Source: Coriobacteriaceae bacterium (lineage in GTDB: Bacteria > Actinomycetota > Coriobacteriia > Coriobacteriales > QAMH01). Taken from it: 64,000 bases of DNA. Position numbers and translations under genes: made by a program. Of this stretch, positions 8,165 through 15,937 are shown piece after piece. The first letter of the stretch is position 1; every line of letters begins with the position of its first letter. Under the pieces are notes generated by a model. The model was not told the origin of the DNA, ran no database searches, and saw only the letters and a program-made list of their open reading frames with translations. The stretch spans positions 2,021,501-2,085,500 of the forward strand of contig DAJPGJ010000001.1 in the NCBI GenBank assembly GCA_025992705.1. Direction: 5' to 3'.

Positions 8165-8500
8165 TTAGTCGCGGTAATTGCCCGCAGGATCGACCTTCCT
8201 GCGCAGGGAAAGCTCATCGGAATGAAGAATGACGTAGCGCATGCCCTTGAGCGTGACGATGAGGTTCACGACCTCATGCGAGCCGGCGCCGCCATGGTTA
8301 TACAGCTGGTAGGTAAGAACCTCGCGATCGATCATGGGCTGGTAGATGGGAGAGCCGTCCACATTCTCGCGCAGCAAAATGGTTGGCTGACGACCAAGCT
8401 CCTCCTGGCGCAACGCGATGTTATACAGGATGTCCTCCTGCTCCTCGGTCAAACGACCAAGCTCCTCGATCTCTGCGATGATCTCTGCTTCAGTTGACAT
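8165..8500 (-). CDS. conserved small protein of unknown function (111 aa)
   Basis: I do not recognise this protein. The N-terminal half is acidic and helical (AEIIAEIEELGRLTEEQEDIL). The C-terminal half looks like a compact beta-rich unit (PTILLRENVDGSPIYQPMI ... MRYVILHSDELSLRR). There is no signal peptide, membrane helix or metal motif. AGGAGGGCTTAC precedes the ATG. It lies 34 nt upstream of trigger factor on the same strand and is probably co-transcribed with it, so a link to protein synthesis or folding is possible but unproven. Confidence 0.6.
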   Translation of the reverse strand: MSTEAEIIAEIEELGRLTEEQEDILYNIALRQEELGRQPTILLRENVDGSPIYQPMIDREVLTYQLYNHGGAGSHEVVNLIVTLKGMRYVILHSDELSLRRKVDPAGNYRD

Positions 8501-8565
8501 GTAAGCCCTCCTAGAATTGGCGCAATGCCGGTAGTATAACGCGGCACGCGTCCATTAAATACTGA

Positions 8566-8597
8566 AAGGGCCCGATACGGTTAGATATCGGGCCCTT
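8566..8597 (-). terminator. strong hairpin ending the molybdoenzyme operon
   Basis: Twelve-bp perfect stem (arms AAGGGCCCGATA and TATCGGGCCCTT) with an 8-nt loop, 20 nt after the stop of the 91-residue gene. The tract after it on the minus strand is TTTCAGTATTTAAT, a weak T-run. It separates this operon from the 8165-8500/tig unit. Confidence 0.75.
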
Positions 8598-8617
8598 ACA
8601 GGTTTGATGGCGAAATG

Positions 8618-8893
8618 CTAGATGCCAGCGTAACCCTTGGAAGGATCGCTGCCGCCAACGCCTTCGATGCTGTCGCCAGCCTCATTGCCGGTGCGCTTCG
8701 TGGAAGTGTAGCCACCCCAAGCACGGGCGATGAACTTATCCTTTACCCAGAAGATCTGAGCCTTCATGAGATCAGCCTGCGAAACGCCCTCTTCGGCCAT
8801 GGCCTCATCCTTGCTCTTGCCTTCGGCAACGAGCTTATTGAGGATTTCAGCGGCCTCAGGGGCATCGAGAGCCAAGAACTCTTCAGGTGTCAT
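8618..8893 (-). CDS. small protein of the molybdoenzyme operon (91 aa)
   Basis: This unrecognised protein is the third gene of the molybdoenzyme operon. Residues 1-45 are acidic and helical (PEEFLALDAPEAAEILNKL), with a short helix-turn-helix-like phrase EEGVSQADLMKAQIFW. The C terminus is Gly-rich and polar. It does not resemble the TorD/DmsD chaperones that usually accompany such enzymes. A clear AGGAGG precedes the ATG (AGGAGGAAACCCATATG on the minus strand). Position implies a role as an accessory subunit or maturation factor for the upstream enzyme. Confidence 0.65.
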   Translation of the reverse strand: MTPEEFLALDAPEAAEILNKLVAEGKSKDEAMAEEGVSQADLMKAQIFWVKDKFIARAWGGYTSTKRTGNEAGDSIEGVGGSDPSKGYAGI

Positions 8894-8927
8894 ATGGGTT
8901 TCCTCCTAATCGTCTGCAATCTAATTC

Positions 8928-8959
8928 TAGGCCTGGCCAGCCGTAACCGGCCAGGCCTA
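8928..8959 (-). other. intercistronic hairpin in the molybdoenzyme operon
   Basis: Eleven-bp perfect stem (TAGGCCTGGCC/GGCCAGGCCTA) with a 10-nt loop, between the ferredoxin-like gene and the 91-residue gene. No T-run follows, so a stabilising or processing hairpin is more likely than a terminator. Confidence 0.6.
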
Positions 8960-8981
8960 TTCTAGCTTATCCAGGCTCTAA

Positions 8982-9341
8982 TTAGAGCTGGAACAGACAC
9001 ATCGGGCGGTCAAACTCCTTCATCTTGGCAATCATCTCATCGAGCGTGCCGTAATACATGGAGTGCGACTCTTCAACCTGGACTGCCAGGGGACGCTGGC
9101 CGGCCTTGTCGCCGCCGGTGCCCCAGTGCTGCGAGAAGATGCAGGTCGGAATGGGAAGGTAGATCCACTCCCAATCGTCACCGTCGTTGCCCTCGCCGAC
9201 CTTGAACGGGCCGACTTCGACTTCCTTGATAGCAAACTGATCAAGGGGAAGACCGAGCTCTTCCTTGCAGGCGATTTCTGCGGCGTGGTTGCCAGAGAAG
9301 AAGGTGTAGTCAACCAGCAGTGCGTACTTCTGATCTGCCAT
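8982..9341 (-). CDS. DmsB-like electron-transfer subunit that has lost its Fe-S cysteines
   Basis: The 119-residue protein aligns along its length with short ferredoxin-type subunits of DMSO-reductase-family enzymes: opening KYALLVDYTF, middle ACKEELGLPLDQFAIK, ending MYYGTLDEMIAKM. In functional relatives the first stretch reads roughly Y-C-T-G-C-H-S-C-E-V-A-C-K. Here it is FFSGNHAAEIACK, keeping only the last Cys (C25); F15, N18 and A21 replace the others. The second cluster region (usually PTDLCDLC ... PTCVHHC) reads PTCIFSQHW ... PLAVQVE. So neither 4Fe-4S cluster can form normally. AAGGAAGTTACTTAA precedes the ATG. It probably survives as a structural subunit of the enzyme encoded just upstream. 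Confidence 0.85.
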   Translation of the reverse strand: MADQKYALLVDYTFFSGNHAAEIACKEELGLPLDQFAIKEVEVGPFKVGEGNDGDDWEWIYLPIPTCIFSQHWGTGGDKAGQRPLAVQVEESHSMYYGTLDEMIAKMKEFDRPMCLFQL

Positions 9342-9361
9342 TTAAGTAACTTCCTTTCTTA

Positions 9362-11746
9362 TTAATCCTGGTTCAGGCCGCGGACACGCCTCATGTTGCA
9401 CATAACGCCCTTGTAGGGAGCACCGAAGCCGAGCTTACCGATGTTCATGTGCGGAACGAGGCTGTTGAAGTTGGACTTCCAAACGCCGAACAGGTTGGGC
9501 TCCTCGCCGTCCTGCTCGGGGAACCACCAGCCATGAGCGCAGTTGATGATACCGGGCTTCATGCAGAAGGTGATCTCTGCCTTGAAGCGAGCAGAACCGA
9601 ACATGTTGTAGACCTCGACCCAGTCGCCCTTGGTGATGCCGTACTCGGCAGCGGTCTCGGGGTTGATCTGGACCCACGGCCACGGATCGATCTGGCGCAG
9701 GGACGGAACCTGACGATGCTCCGAATGGAAGGAGCTGTAGCGACGCGAACCAGAGGTGGTGATCAGCGGATACTGACCAGCGAACTCAGGCTTGCTGATC
9801 TGCGAGTAGTTGGGCTCCTCGTAGTACGGCAGCGGATCCTCGCCCCAGGACTCGTACAGAATCGAGTAGGCCTCGATCTGACCAGTAATGGTGTTGAAGC
9901 CCGGCTCGCCGTCGAAGCGGAGCATGCCCTTGGCGTACTTCTCGTACTCGAAGCCATGGGCGCCCGGCTGATAGATGCCCTCCTCGCGGAACTCGTCGAA
10001 GGTCATGCCAAGCTCTGCCAGCTGATCGCTGTAGAACTGGACGACTGCCTTCTCCAGAGCGTCGCGGTCGAGCAGGCCACGATCCTTGCCAAGCAGCATA
10101 GGAGCGTACTCGCTGTGCTCGAGCGTGGAGACGTCGAGCGTGTCGCCGGCCGGCTTGTACCACGGCCACCACGTCGGGTTGAGGCGCTGGCCGAAGACGA
10201 GGCAGATCTCGACGTCGGACATGCACTCGCCAACCTGCAGGGCCTTGTTCATCGGGCCCATGAAGACGGTGTTGCGGCCATAGTGCGTGAGGCAGATACC
10301 ATCATGCTCAGCCCAGGTGGACATCGGCAGGAAGTAATCGCCCACGGCCATAGCGGTCGGGGTCAGGAAGAGGTCCTGGATGACGCAGAACTCGATGCTC
10401 TCGCACAGAGCGTCATGCCAACGCTTGGGCTGAGCCGAGCAGGTGGGCGCCAGGAAGTTGGAGCTGTTGAACCAAGCCATGCGGAGCTGATACGGCTTGT
10501 GCGACTCCATGGTGTTCAGGGTCTCGTCCGGCTGAGTGGTAGCCATACCAGTGGACAGACCAGGCCACTCGGCAGCACCGATACGAAGCGACCAGACCTC
10601 GTCGGTCATAGCGCCGCGCTGCTCCATACGCCACTTGCCGAGGAGAGCGGACGGGGGACCGAGGGTCAGACCACCCGGGGTATCGATGGAACCGGTCATG
10701 GCAGCGAGAAGAATCATCGCCTGGGACAGCTGAACGCCGTTCTTGTTCTGGTCGAACGCCAGACCCCAAGCCCAGCCGATGGGACGCTCGGTGCCGAGGA
10801 TGTGAGCGACGCGCTCAATCGTGGCGACATCGACCGTGGTGATCTCGGCGACCTTCTCGACGGGATACTCGGCAGCGCGAGCCTTGAGCTCGTCGAGGCC
10901 GTAGATCCACTGCTCCACGAACTCGTGATCATACTCGTCGTTCTGGAACATGAGGTTCATGACACCGAGTGCGAAGCAGGTGTCGGTCTGCGGACGGAGC
11001 TGGACGTTGATGTTGCCGTTGCGCGAACCCGGCCAGGTGATGCGGGGGTCAACGGAAATCAGGTGCGTGCCAAGCTTCATCATGTCGACGAGGACGTGAC
11101 CGAAGAAACCGTCACCATTGGAGGGCAGCGGCTCCTTACCCCAAACGACAACCCACTTGGAGAGCTTGTACGCGGGATCCTCGAAACGACCAGGCAGGTG
11201 GCCTGCATAGTCGAGCTCGGGATAGCCAGCACCCAGGACGTAGTCAGCGATCGAGCAGCGCGGACCATAGCAGGACCAGCCAGACTGCGTGTAGCAGCAG
11301 TTGGGCGACTGCAGGACGGAGAACGTCAGAGCATAGTAGAAGATGCAAGCCTCACGACCGGTGCCACCAAAGCAGACGATGGACTCGGGACCATACGTGG
11401 TCTGGTAGTAGCGGACCTTCTCGCAAATCGTGTCGAGAGCCTCGTCCCACGTGGTGCGCTCCCACTTCATCTTGCCGCGATCCTCATAGGCGCGCTTCAT
11501 GGGATAGATGACGCGGTCGGGGCTGTAGGTGTACTCGCGCAGAGCAAGGTTCATGGCGTTGACGCGACCCTGCGTAATGGGGTTGTCGTCGTCACCCTCG
11601 ATGCGGATGAGACGGCCGCCATCGGTGATAACCTTAACGCCATATCCTACCGGGTGAGATCCCGGGGGAGACCAGGTGTTGCTGCGGGTAGCTACAGTGC
11701 CATCCTCGCGTGTAACTCGCCACTCTTTGCTGTAAGTTCCAGCCAT
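9362..11746 (-). CDS. molybdopterin (DMSO-reductase family) enzyme lacking the N-terminal Fe-S cluster motif
   Basis: This 794-residue catalytic subunit binds a molybdopterin guanine dinucleotide cofactor. Family landmarks are YSPDRVIYPMKRA, WERTTWDEALDTI, VVWGKEPLPSNGDG, ISVDPRITWPGSRNGN, AMTGSIDTPGG and the C-terminal barrel phrase GITKGDWVEVYNMFGSARF. Relatives I recall have WSPPGCHDGCGV near residue 30 and GRLCPRC near residue 62, giving one 4Fe-4S cluster. Here these read SPPGSHPVGYGV (S30, Y35) and GRVNAMN (N63, N66), so all four ligands are gone. The Mo ligand probably lies in CCYTQSGWSCYGPRC. No Tat signal is present, so it is cytoplasmic. ATG at 11746 follows AAGGAG-TAACACT. Substrate unknown; a non-redox reaction (hydratase or transhydroxylase type) is a reasonable guess. 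Confidence 0.9.
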   Translation of the reverse strand: MAGTYSKEWRVTREDGTVATRSNTWSPPGSHPVGYGVKVITDGGRLIRIEGDDDNPITQGRVNAMNLALREYTYSPDRVIYPMKRAYEDRGKMKWERTTWDEALDTICEKVRYYQTTYGPESIVCFGGTGREACIFYYALTFSVLQSPNCCYTQSGWSCYGPRCSIADYVLGAGYPELDYAGHLPGRFEDPAYKLSKWVVVWGKEPLPSNGDGFFGHVLVDMMKLGTHLISVDPRITWPGSRNGNINVQLRPQTDTCFALGVMNLMFQNDEYDHEFVEQWIYGLDELKARAAEYPVEKVAEITTVDVATIERVAHILGTERPIGWAWGLAFDQNKNGVQLSQAMILLAAMTGSIDTPGGLTLGPPSALLGKWRMEQRGAMTDEVWSLRIGAAEWPGLSTGMATTQPDETLNTMESHKPYQLRMAWFNSSNFLAPTCSAQPKRWHDALCESIEFCVIQDLFLTPTAMAVGDYFLPMSTWAEHDGICLTHYGRNTVFMGPMNKALQVGECMSDVEICLVFGQRLNPTWWPWYKPAGDTLDVSTLEHSEYAPMLLGKDRGLLDRDALEKAVVQFYSDQLAELGMTFDEFREEGIYQPGAHGFEYEKYAKGMLRFDGEPGFNTITGQIEAYSILYESWGEDPLPYYEEPNYSQISKPEFAGQYPLITTSGSRRYSSFHSEHRQVPSLRQIDPWPWVQINPETAAEYGITKGDWVEVYNMFGSARFKAEITFCMKPGIINCAHGWWFPEQDGEEPNLFGVWKSNFNSLVPHMNIGKLGFGAPYKGVMCNMRRVRGLNQD

Positions 11747-12214
11747 AGTGTTACTCCTTTTCCTCAATTACCTTTTGGGAAAACTTGAAGCCCTCTTATG
11801 CGCCTGAAGCCAGATTTAAACTCTTGGCACATATATGTGGTGTGATTTGTAAAGAATCCCACTTCACATTCACTCCGCATAACCAACAACAGCAAGGCAA
11901 CTACTTGCCTCCAAGAACACGGATGAGCTTAAACAGCTCAGGCGAACCTTGGGTTGGATTTTAGAGGGTAATGCCTCTAGTCAACCCTCCCTTCACGAAT
12001 GTGATTGGGTAATGTGTGCCAGGACGCTCTTGTTTGCGATGGTGTCTGGGGCATCGAAAACGCAAATGACCTAGCGCTCCAAAATAATACCAGCTATCGT
12101 ATAAAAAGCCTGAGTGAATAATGAGAATCTTTATCCTATTTAGAATATAATAATGAATCTGGTACGACCCCATACTAAACGCATTAGGTTTGCACGGTAC
12201 CAGCGGTTCTCTGG
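11747..12214. other. 468-nt intergenic region with leader hairpins upstream of the molybdoenzyme operon
   Basis: No convincing gene is present. Reading towards the molybdoenzyme (minus strand) there are several small hairpins: CCTCTA/TAGAGG near 11961-11978, GAGCT/AGCTC at 11925-11939 and AGGCAA/TTGCCT at 11895-11910. A perfect 12-bp palindrome CACATATATGTG lies at 11828-11839, a possible regulator site. The region is more AT-rich than its neighbours. I could not match it to the Moco riboswitch consensus. Confidence 0.4.
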
Positions 12215-12871
12215 CTATTTCAGGCTGATTTGCGTAGGGCACAGGTCAACGCAGGGACACTCGTCACAACGCGGCTTGCGCGCGATGCAATATTCCCTCC
12301 CGAAGCGTATCCATTGACTGTTTACGTTCTTCCACAGCTCGCTCGGCAAAAGAGACAGCAAGTCCTTTTCGACTTCGCCAGGCGTCTTCTTGTTTGAGAA
12401 CTTGAGACGATGCGCGATGCGAAAAACATGTGTGTCGACGGCAATTCCCTCAACCTTGTCGAAGCATTCGTTCATGACGATGTTGGCGGTCTTGCGCCCC
12501 ACGCCGGGAAGCTTCTGGAGCTCGTCCATTCCCTGCGGGACCTCGCCGTCGAAATCGGACATGATCATGCGGGCACAGTTAACGCAATTGCGCGCCTTGT
12601 TGTGATGAAAGCCAATGGTCCAGATAACCTTCTCGAGCTCGTCGACATCGGCCTGCGCCATCGCCTCGGGTGTTGACCAGCGTTCGAAAAGCTCGGGCGT
12701 AACCTTGTTGACGTTGGCATCGGTCGTCTGAGCGGAAAGCGCGACGGCTATCACGCACTGGAAGGGGTTGGCAAAATTGAGCGCGGGCGTGGGCTGCGGA
12801 TAGAGCTCGTTCATGCGTGCGCAGAACTCGATGGCTCGCTCACGTTTCTTGGCTTTGGATTCGCGCGGCAT
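12215..12871 (-). CDS. nth: endonuclease III (DNA glycosylase/AP lyase)
   Basis: A 218-residue base-excision-repair enzyme that removes oxidised pyrimidines and nicks abasic sites. The helix-hairpin-helix LPGVGRKTA carries the catalytic Lys, VDTHVFRIAHRL carries the catalytic Asp, and the C-terminal CIARKPRCDECPCVDLC has the exact C-x6-C-x2-C-x5-C spacing of the 4Fe-4S cluster. Length matches E. coli Nth (211). AGGGAGGCTCATA precedes the ATG. Unlike its molybdoenzyme neighbour it keeps a complete cluster motif. Confidence 0.96.
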   Translation of the reverse strand: MPRESKAKKRERAIEFCARMNELYPQPTPALNFANPFQCVIAVALSAQTTDANVNKVTPELFERWSTPEAMAQADVDELEKVIWTIGFHHNKARNCVNCARMIMSDFDGEVPQGMDELQKLPGVGRKTANIVMNECFDKVEGIAVDTHVFRIAHRLKFSNKKTPGEVEKDLLSLLPSELWKNVNSQWIRFGREYCIARKPRCDECPCVDLCPTQISLK

Positions 12872-12928
12872 TATGAGCCTCCCTAACGGCGAAATGAGAA
12901 ATTTGCCCGAAGCAATTTCCTCATCATT

Positions 12929-13795
12929 TTAGTCAAGCGTGATGCCGGGCGGAAGCGTCGTGGGATCGATGGGCTCTGCGTCCTTCTTGGCAAAGGCGTC
13001 CGTTGCCGGCATGAAGATGAACTTGTAGAGCGATGGCCGCTGGTAAAAGCGCTCGAAAAGCTCGAGATCACGATAGAGACGCAGATACGGCAGGTAGGTG
13101 TTCCACTTCATCTTGACGACGCCGACCGGATTGAGCCCCTGGTGCACGAGGCTCCCGGCATTGTCCACATAGTAATAGAGCGCACGATCGAGCAGGGAAA
13201 CGCGGTCGACCAGACGCACGTAATCGAGGATGAAGACGTGGTCCTCGCCAAACTGCATACGCGTATCGAAGCGCATGGAATGCTCCTCGATGATGGCACG
13301 CTTGAAGACCTTGTTCCACAACGAGGTGTAATAGAAATTTGACGGACGATGCGCCATGAAGGTCGCATACTTCTCGCGTGAGACCAACCCGACTGCCGGG
13401 CCGTGCTTGTACGACATCACATCGCCCTGCACGCGATAGAAATCGCAAACGACCAAGTCACACGAGGGGCTCGTCGCGGCTTGCATAAAGGCCTCGATGG
13501 CATCTGGCTCGATCCAATCGTCGGCATCGACGAAATACACCCAGTCGCCCGTGGCCACGTCGAGGCCGATGTTGCGTGAATCGGAGACGCCCGTATTGGG
13601 CTTGCAGATAAGATGGATGCGCGAATCGACGGCAACGTGCTCTTCGGCGATAGCGGCGGAACGGTCGGTGCTGCCATCGTCGATGAGGATGACCTCGATG
13701 TTGCGGTAGGTCTGCTCGAGAATGCCCCGAATCGCGCGCTCGAGCGTAGCCTGCGCGTTATAGAAGGACAGTATGACGCTGACCTTTGGGTTCAC
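12929..13795 (-). CDS. family 2 glycosyltransferase
   Basis: A 288-residue GT-A fold transferase. VSVILSFYNAQATLERAI opens the domain, LIDDGSTDRS is the nucleotide-sugar motif and YFVDADDWIEPDAIEAF the metal-binding DXD region. A C-terminal extension (GLNPVGVVKMKWNTYLPYL) is typical of capsule or cell-wall glycan transferases of the EpsH/WcaA kind. GTG at 13795 overlaps the tadA stop (GTGA) and has GGGAGAAGAA before it; the in-frame extension to 13843 lies inside tadA. Acceptor and donor sugar are unknown, but the adjacent glf gene suggests a galactofuranose-containing surface glycan. Confidence 0.88.
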   Translation of the reverse strand: MNPKVSVILSFYNAQATLERAIRGILEQTYRNIEVILIDDGSTDRSAAIAEEHVAVDSRIHLICKPNTGVSDSRNIGLDVATGDWVYFVDADDWIEPDAIEAFMQAATSPSCDLVVCDFYRVQGDVMSYKHGPAVGLVSREKYATFMAHRPSNFYYTSLWNKVFKRAIIEEHSMRFDTRMQFGEDHVFILDYVRLVDRVSLLDRALYYYVDNAGSLVHQGLNPVGVVKMKWNTYLPYLRLYRDLELFERFYQRPSLYKFIFMPATDAFAKKDAEPIDPTTLPPGITLD

Positions 13796-14259
13796 TTCTT
13801 CTCCCTTAGCCGCGCGAAGAAATCGCTCAACAGCGCGGCGCATTCGTTTTCGAGGACGCCTGATACTACCGCGAAGCGATGGTTCAGGCGAGTATCGTCA
13901 TGTATTTGATACAAAGTGCCCAGTGCGCCTCCTTTGGAATCACACGCGCCGTACACACAACGATCAATACGCGACTGTTGCATGAGGCCGGCGCACATGA
14001 GGCAGGGCTCGAGCGTCACGTACACGGTGCAGCCGGAGAGTCGCCAGCGATCAAGCTCGCGTGCAGCCTGCTTGAGAGCGAGAAACTCCGCATGCCCTGC
14101 CGGGTCATGGTCGATCTCGCGCCGATTATGGGCCTGGGCGATGACCTCGCCCTCGTACGTGACAACGGCACCGATGGGCACCTCTCCAAGCTCCTGGGCC
14201 TTGAGCGCCTGCTCGATGGCAAGGCGCATGAAGCGGGTGTCATCTTGCTGCTGCGTCAT
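13792..14259 (-). CDS. tadA: tRNA-specific adenosine deaminase
   Basis: A 155-residue zinc-dependent deaminase that converts A34 to inosine in tRNA-Arg(ACG). The active-site motif GHAEFLALKQAA gives the zinc His and catalytic Glu, and TLEPCLMCAGLM gives the two zinc Cys. VPIGAVVTYEGEVIA is the usual N-terminal strand pair. ATG at 14259 comes 7 nt after the glf stop with no strong ribosome site of its own, so translation is probably coupled to glf. The longer frame upstream overlaps glf and has no family similarity. Confidence 0.95.
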   Translation of the reverse strand: MTQQQDDTRFMRLAIEQALKAQELGEVPIGAVVTYEGEVIAQAHNRREIDHDPAGHAEFLALKQAARELDRWRLSGCTVYVTLEPCLMCAGLMQQSRIDRCVYGACDSKGGALGTLYQIHDDTRLNHRFAVVSGVLENECAALLSDFFARLREKK

Positions 14260-14266
14260 GCGCGCG

Positions 14267-15391
14267 CTAGCCAAGCTCCGCTTCGCACAGGTCAAGCGCC
14301 GCGGCAATGCAAGGTGCCATGTCGTAGTACTTGTACGCGCCGAGACGGCCTGCGAAGACCACGCGGTCCTCCTTGCGCGCGAGCTCCGCATATTGCTCGT
14401 ACAGGGCGTTGTTCTTCTCGTCGTTCATGGGATAGTACGGCTCGTCGCCCGGCTTCCAGTCGGCCGGATACTCGCGTGTGATGACCGTGTCGGGCAGGAC
14501 ATTGCCCTCCTCGTCCTTCATGAACTCGAAGTGCTTGTGCTCGATGATGCGCGTAAAGGGCTCGTCATGGCTCGTGTAGTTGATGACGGCATTACCCTGC
14601 CAGTTTTCCTCGCCCTCGAGCAGCTCGCTTTCGAAGCGCAGGCTGCGGTACTCGAGCGTGCCAAGCTCGTAGTCATAGAACTCGTCGATGGGACCGCAGT
14701 AGATGACGCGGTCGGCAATATCGGGCTCTTGCGCGATGAGATCCTTGTAGTCGCAGCTCAAGCGCACGTCGGTGCCCTCGAGCATGCGTTCGACCATCTT
14801 GGTGTAACCGCCGATGGGAATGCCCTGGTAGCGGTCGTTGAAGTAGTTGTTATCGAAGACGAGGCGCACCGGCAGGCGCTTGATGATGAAAGCGGGCAAA
14901 TCCTTGCAATCGCGCCCCCACTGCTTCTCCGTGTACTCCTTCACGAGCTTCTCGAAGATATCGCGGCCTACGAGCGAGAGTGCCTGCTCCTCGAGGTTGG
15001 AGGGATCGGTGATGTGCTCGGCCGCGACTTGCTCGTCGATCTTGGCGCGCGCCTCGGCAGGCGTGGTCACGCCCCACATCTTGGAGAAGGTGTTCATGTT
15101 AAAGGGCAGGTTGTACAGCTCGCCATGATAGTTGGCTACGGGCGCATTGATGTAGTTGTTGAACTCCGCGAACTGGTTCACGTAATCCCAGACGCGTTTG
15201 TCGGAGGTGTGGAAAATATGCGCTCCGTACTCGTGAACGTTGATGCCATTGACCTTGCGCGTGTACACGTTGCCGGCGATATGGTCGCGCTTGTCGATGA
15301 CGAGGCAGCTCTTGCCCGCCTTTTTCGCCTCATGCGCGAACACGGCACCCGTGAGGCCGGCGCCGACGATCAGATAATCATATTGAGCCAT
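14267..15391 (-). CDS. glf: UDP-galactopyranose mutase
   Basis: A 374-residue flavoprotein that interconverts UDP-galactopyranose and UDP-galactofuranose. The FAD dinucleotide fold is at the N terminus (DYLIVGAGLTGAVFAHEA), with RDHIAGNVYT and HEYGAHIFHTSDKRVWDYV typical of Glf. The C-terminal half has YPMNDEKNNALYEQY and VVFAGRLGAYKYYDM. The length equals that of bacterial Glf proteins. AGAAGGAGATTATTC precedes the ATG. It supplies donor sugar for the surrounding glycosyltransferases and indicates a galactofuranose-bearing surface polymer. Confidence 0.97.
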   Translation of the reverse strand: MAQYDYLIVGAGLTGAVFAHEAKKAGKSCLVIDKRDHIAGNVYTRKVNGINVHEYGAHIFHTSDKRVWDYVNQFAEFNNYINAPVANYHGELYNLPFNMNTFSKMWGVTTPAEARAKIDEQVAAEHITDPSNLEEQALSLVGRDIFEKLVKEYTEKQWGRDCKDLPAFIIKRLPVRLVFDNNYFNDRYQGIPIGGYTKMVERMLEGTDVRLSCDYKDLIAQEPDIADRVIYCGPIDEFYDYELGTLEYRSLRFESELLEGEENWQGNAVINYTSHDEPFTRIIEHKHFEFMKDEEGNVLPDTVITREYPADWKPGDEPYYPMNDEKNNALYEQYAELARKEDRVVFAGRLGAYKYYDMAPCIAAALDLCEAELG

Positions 15392-15437
15392 GAATAATCT
15401 CCTTCTCGAAAGTGCACGCGTTCAAGCATAGCGCAGA

Positions 15438-15851
15438 TTATCCCCGACGCGAAACGCGATCCTCGAGGAATATCTTGCGCGTCACGAAGTTGAACACCAT
15501 GACGAGGACGGTCGCCACGAGCTTGCCAGCCCATGCAGGCACGACAAAGACGCCCGAGCATAACCAGAGTATGAGTTGGTTGAGACCGAGGCCGACAACG
15601 CTGAGTACGAAAAAGATCACGAACTGCTGCGTGCGCGTCTGGCCCTGCTTGCCTGCAAACACATAGCGCATGCTCGCCATGTAGTTGAAGACGGTCGAAA
15701 TGGTGAACGAAATGGCAGAGGCAACGAGATAATTGACCCCGAAGACATAGTCCATGAGCAGGAATAGCCCGTAGTCGATGCAAAAGGCAATGACACCGAC
15801 AATGCCGAACTTGGCAAACTGGACGGTGAGCTCTCTTAGATAGGTATTCAT
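15438..15851 (-). CDS. GtrA-family membrane protein
   Basis: A 137-residue protein with four predicted transmembrane helices (about 13-33, 38-60, 77-97 and 103-125) and the GtrA-typical start QFAKFGIVGVIAFCIDYGLF. GtrA-like proteins help move lipid-linked sugars across the membrane in glycan modification, or assist glycosyltransferases. No ribosome site precedes the ATG, while TACAAT lies 9-14 nt upstream, so the mRNA may be leaderless. It sits among surface-glycan genes, which fits the family role. Confidence 0.9.
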   Translation of the reverse strand: MNTYLRELTVQFAKFGIVGVIAFCIDYGLFLLMDYVFGVNYLVASAISFTISTVFNYMASMRYVFAGKQGQTRTQQFVIFFVLSVVGLGLNQLILWLCSGVFVVPAWAGKLVATVLVMVFNFVTRKIFLEDRVSRRG

Positions 15852-15937
15852 GGATATATATTGTATCCAGTTTCAATAAAAGGGCGGCGTGTCATAGAAT
15901 AGGCCTACAAGCGAACGGTAATCATAGGAGAGGTTCC

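Noticed and set aside
9449..11788. 779-codon open frame on the + strand opposite the molybdoenzyme gene
   Set aside because: Antisense shadow produced by codon bias; no ribosome site, no recognisable domain.
11747..12214. Moco riboswitch before the molybdoenzyme
   Set aside because: The hairpins present do not match the conserved Moco RNA elements as I know them.
11961..12242. 93-codon frame starting inside the nth 3' end
   Set aside because: No ribosome site, mixed composition, overlaps nth in another frame and contains several hairpins; no sign of protein conservation.
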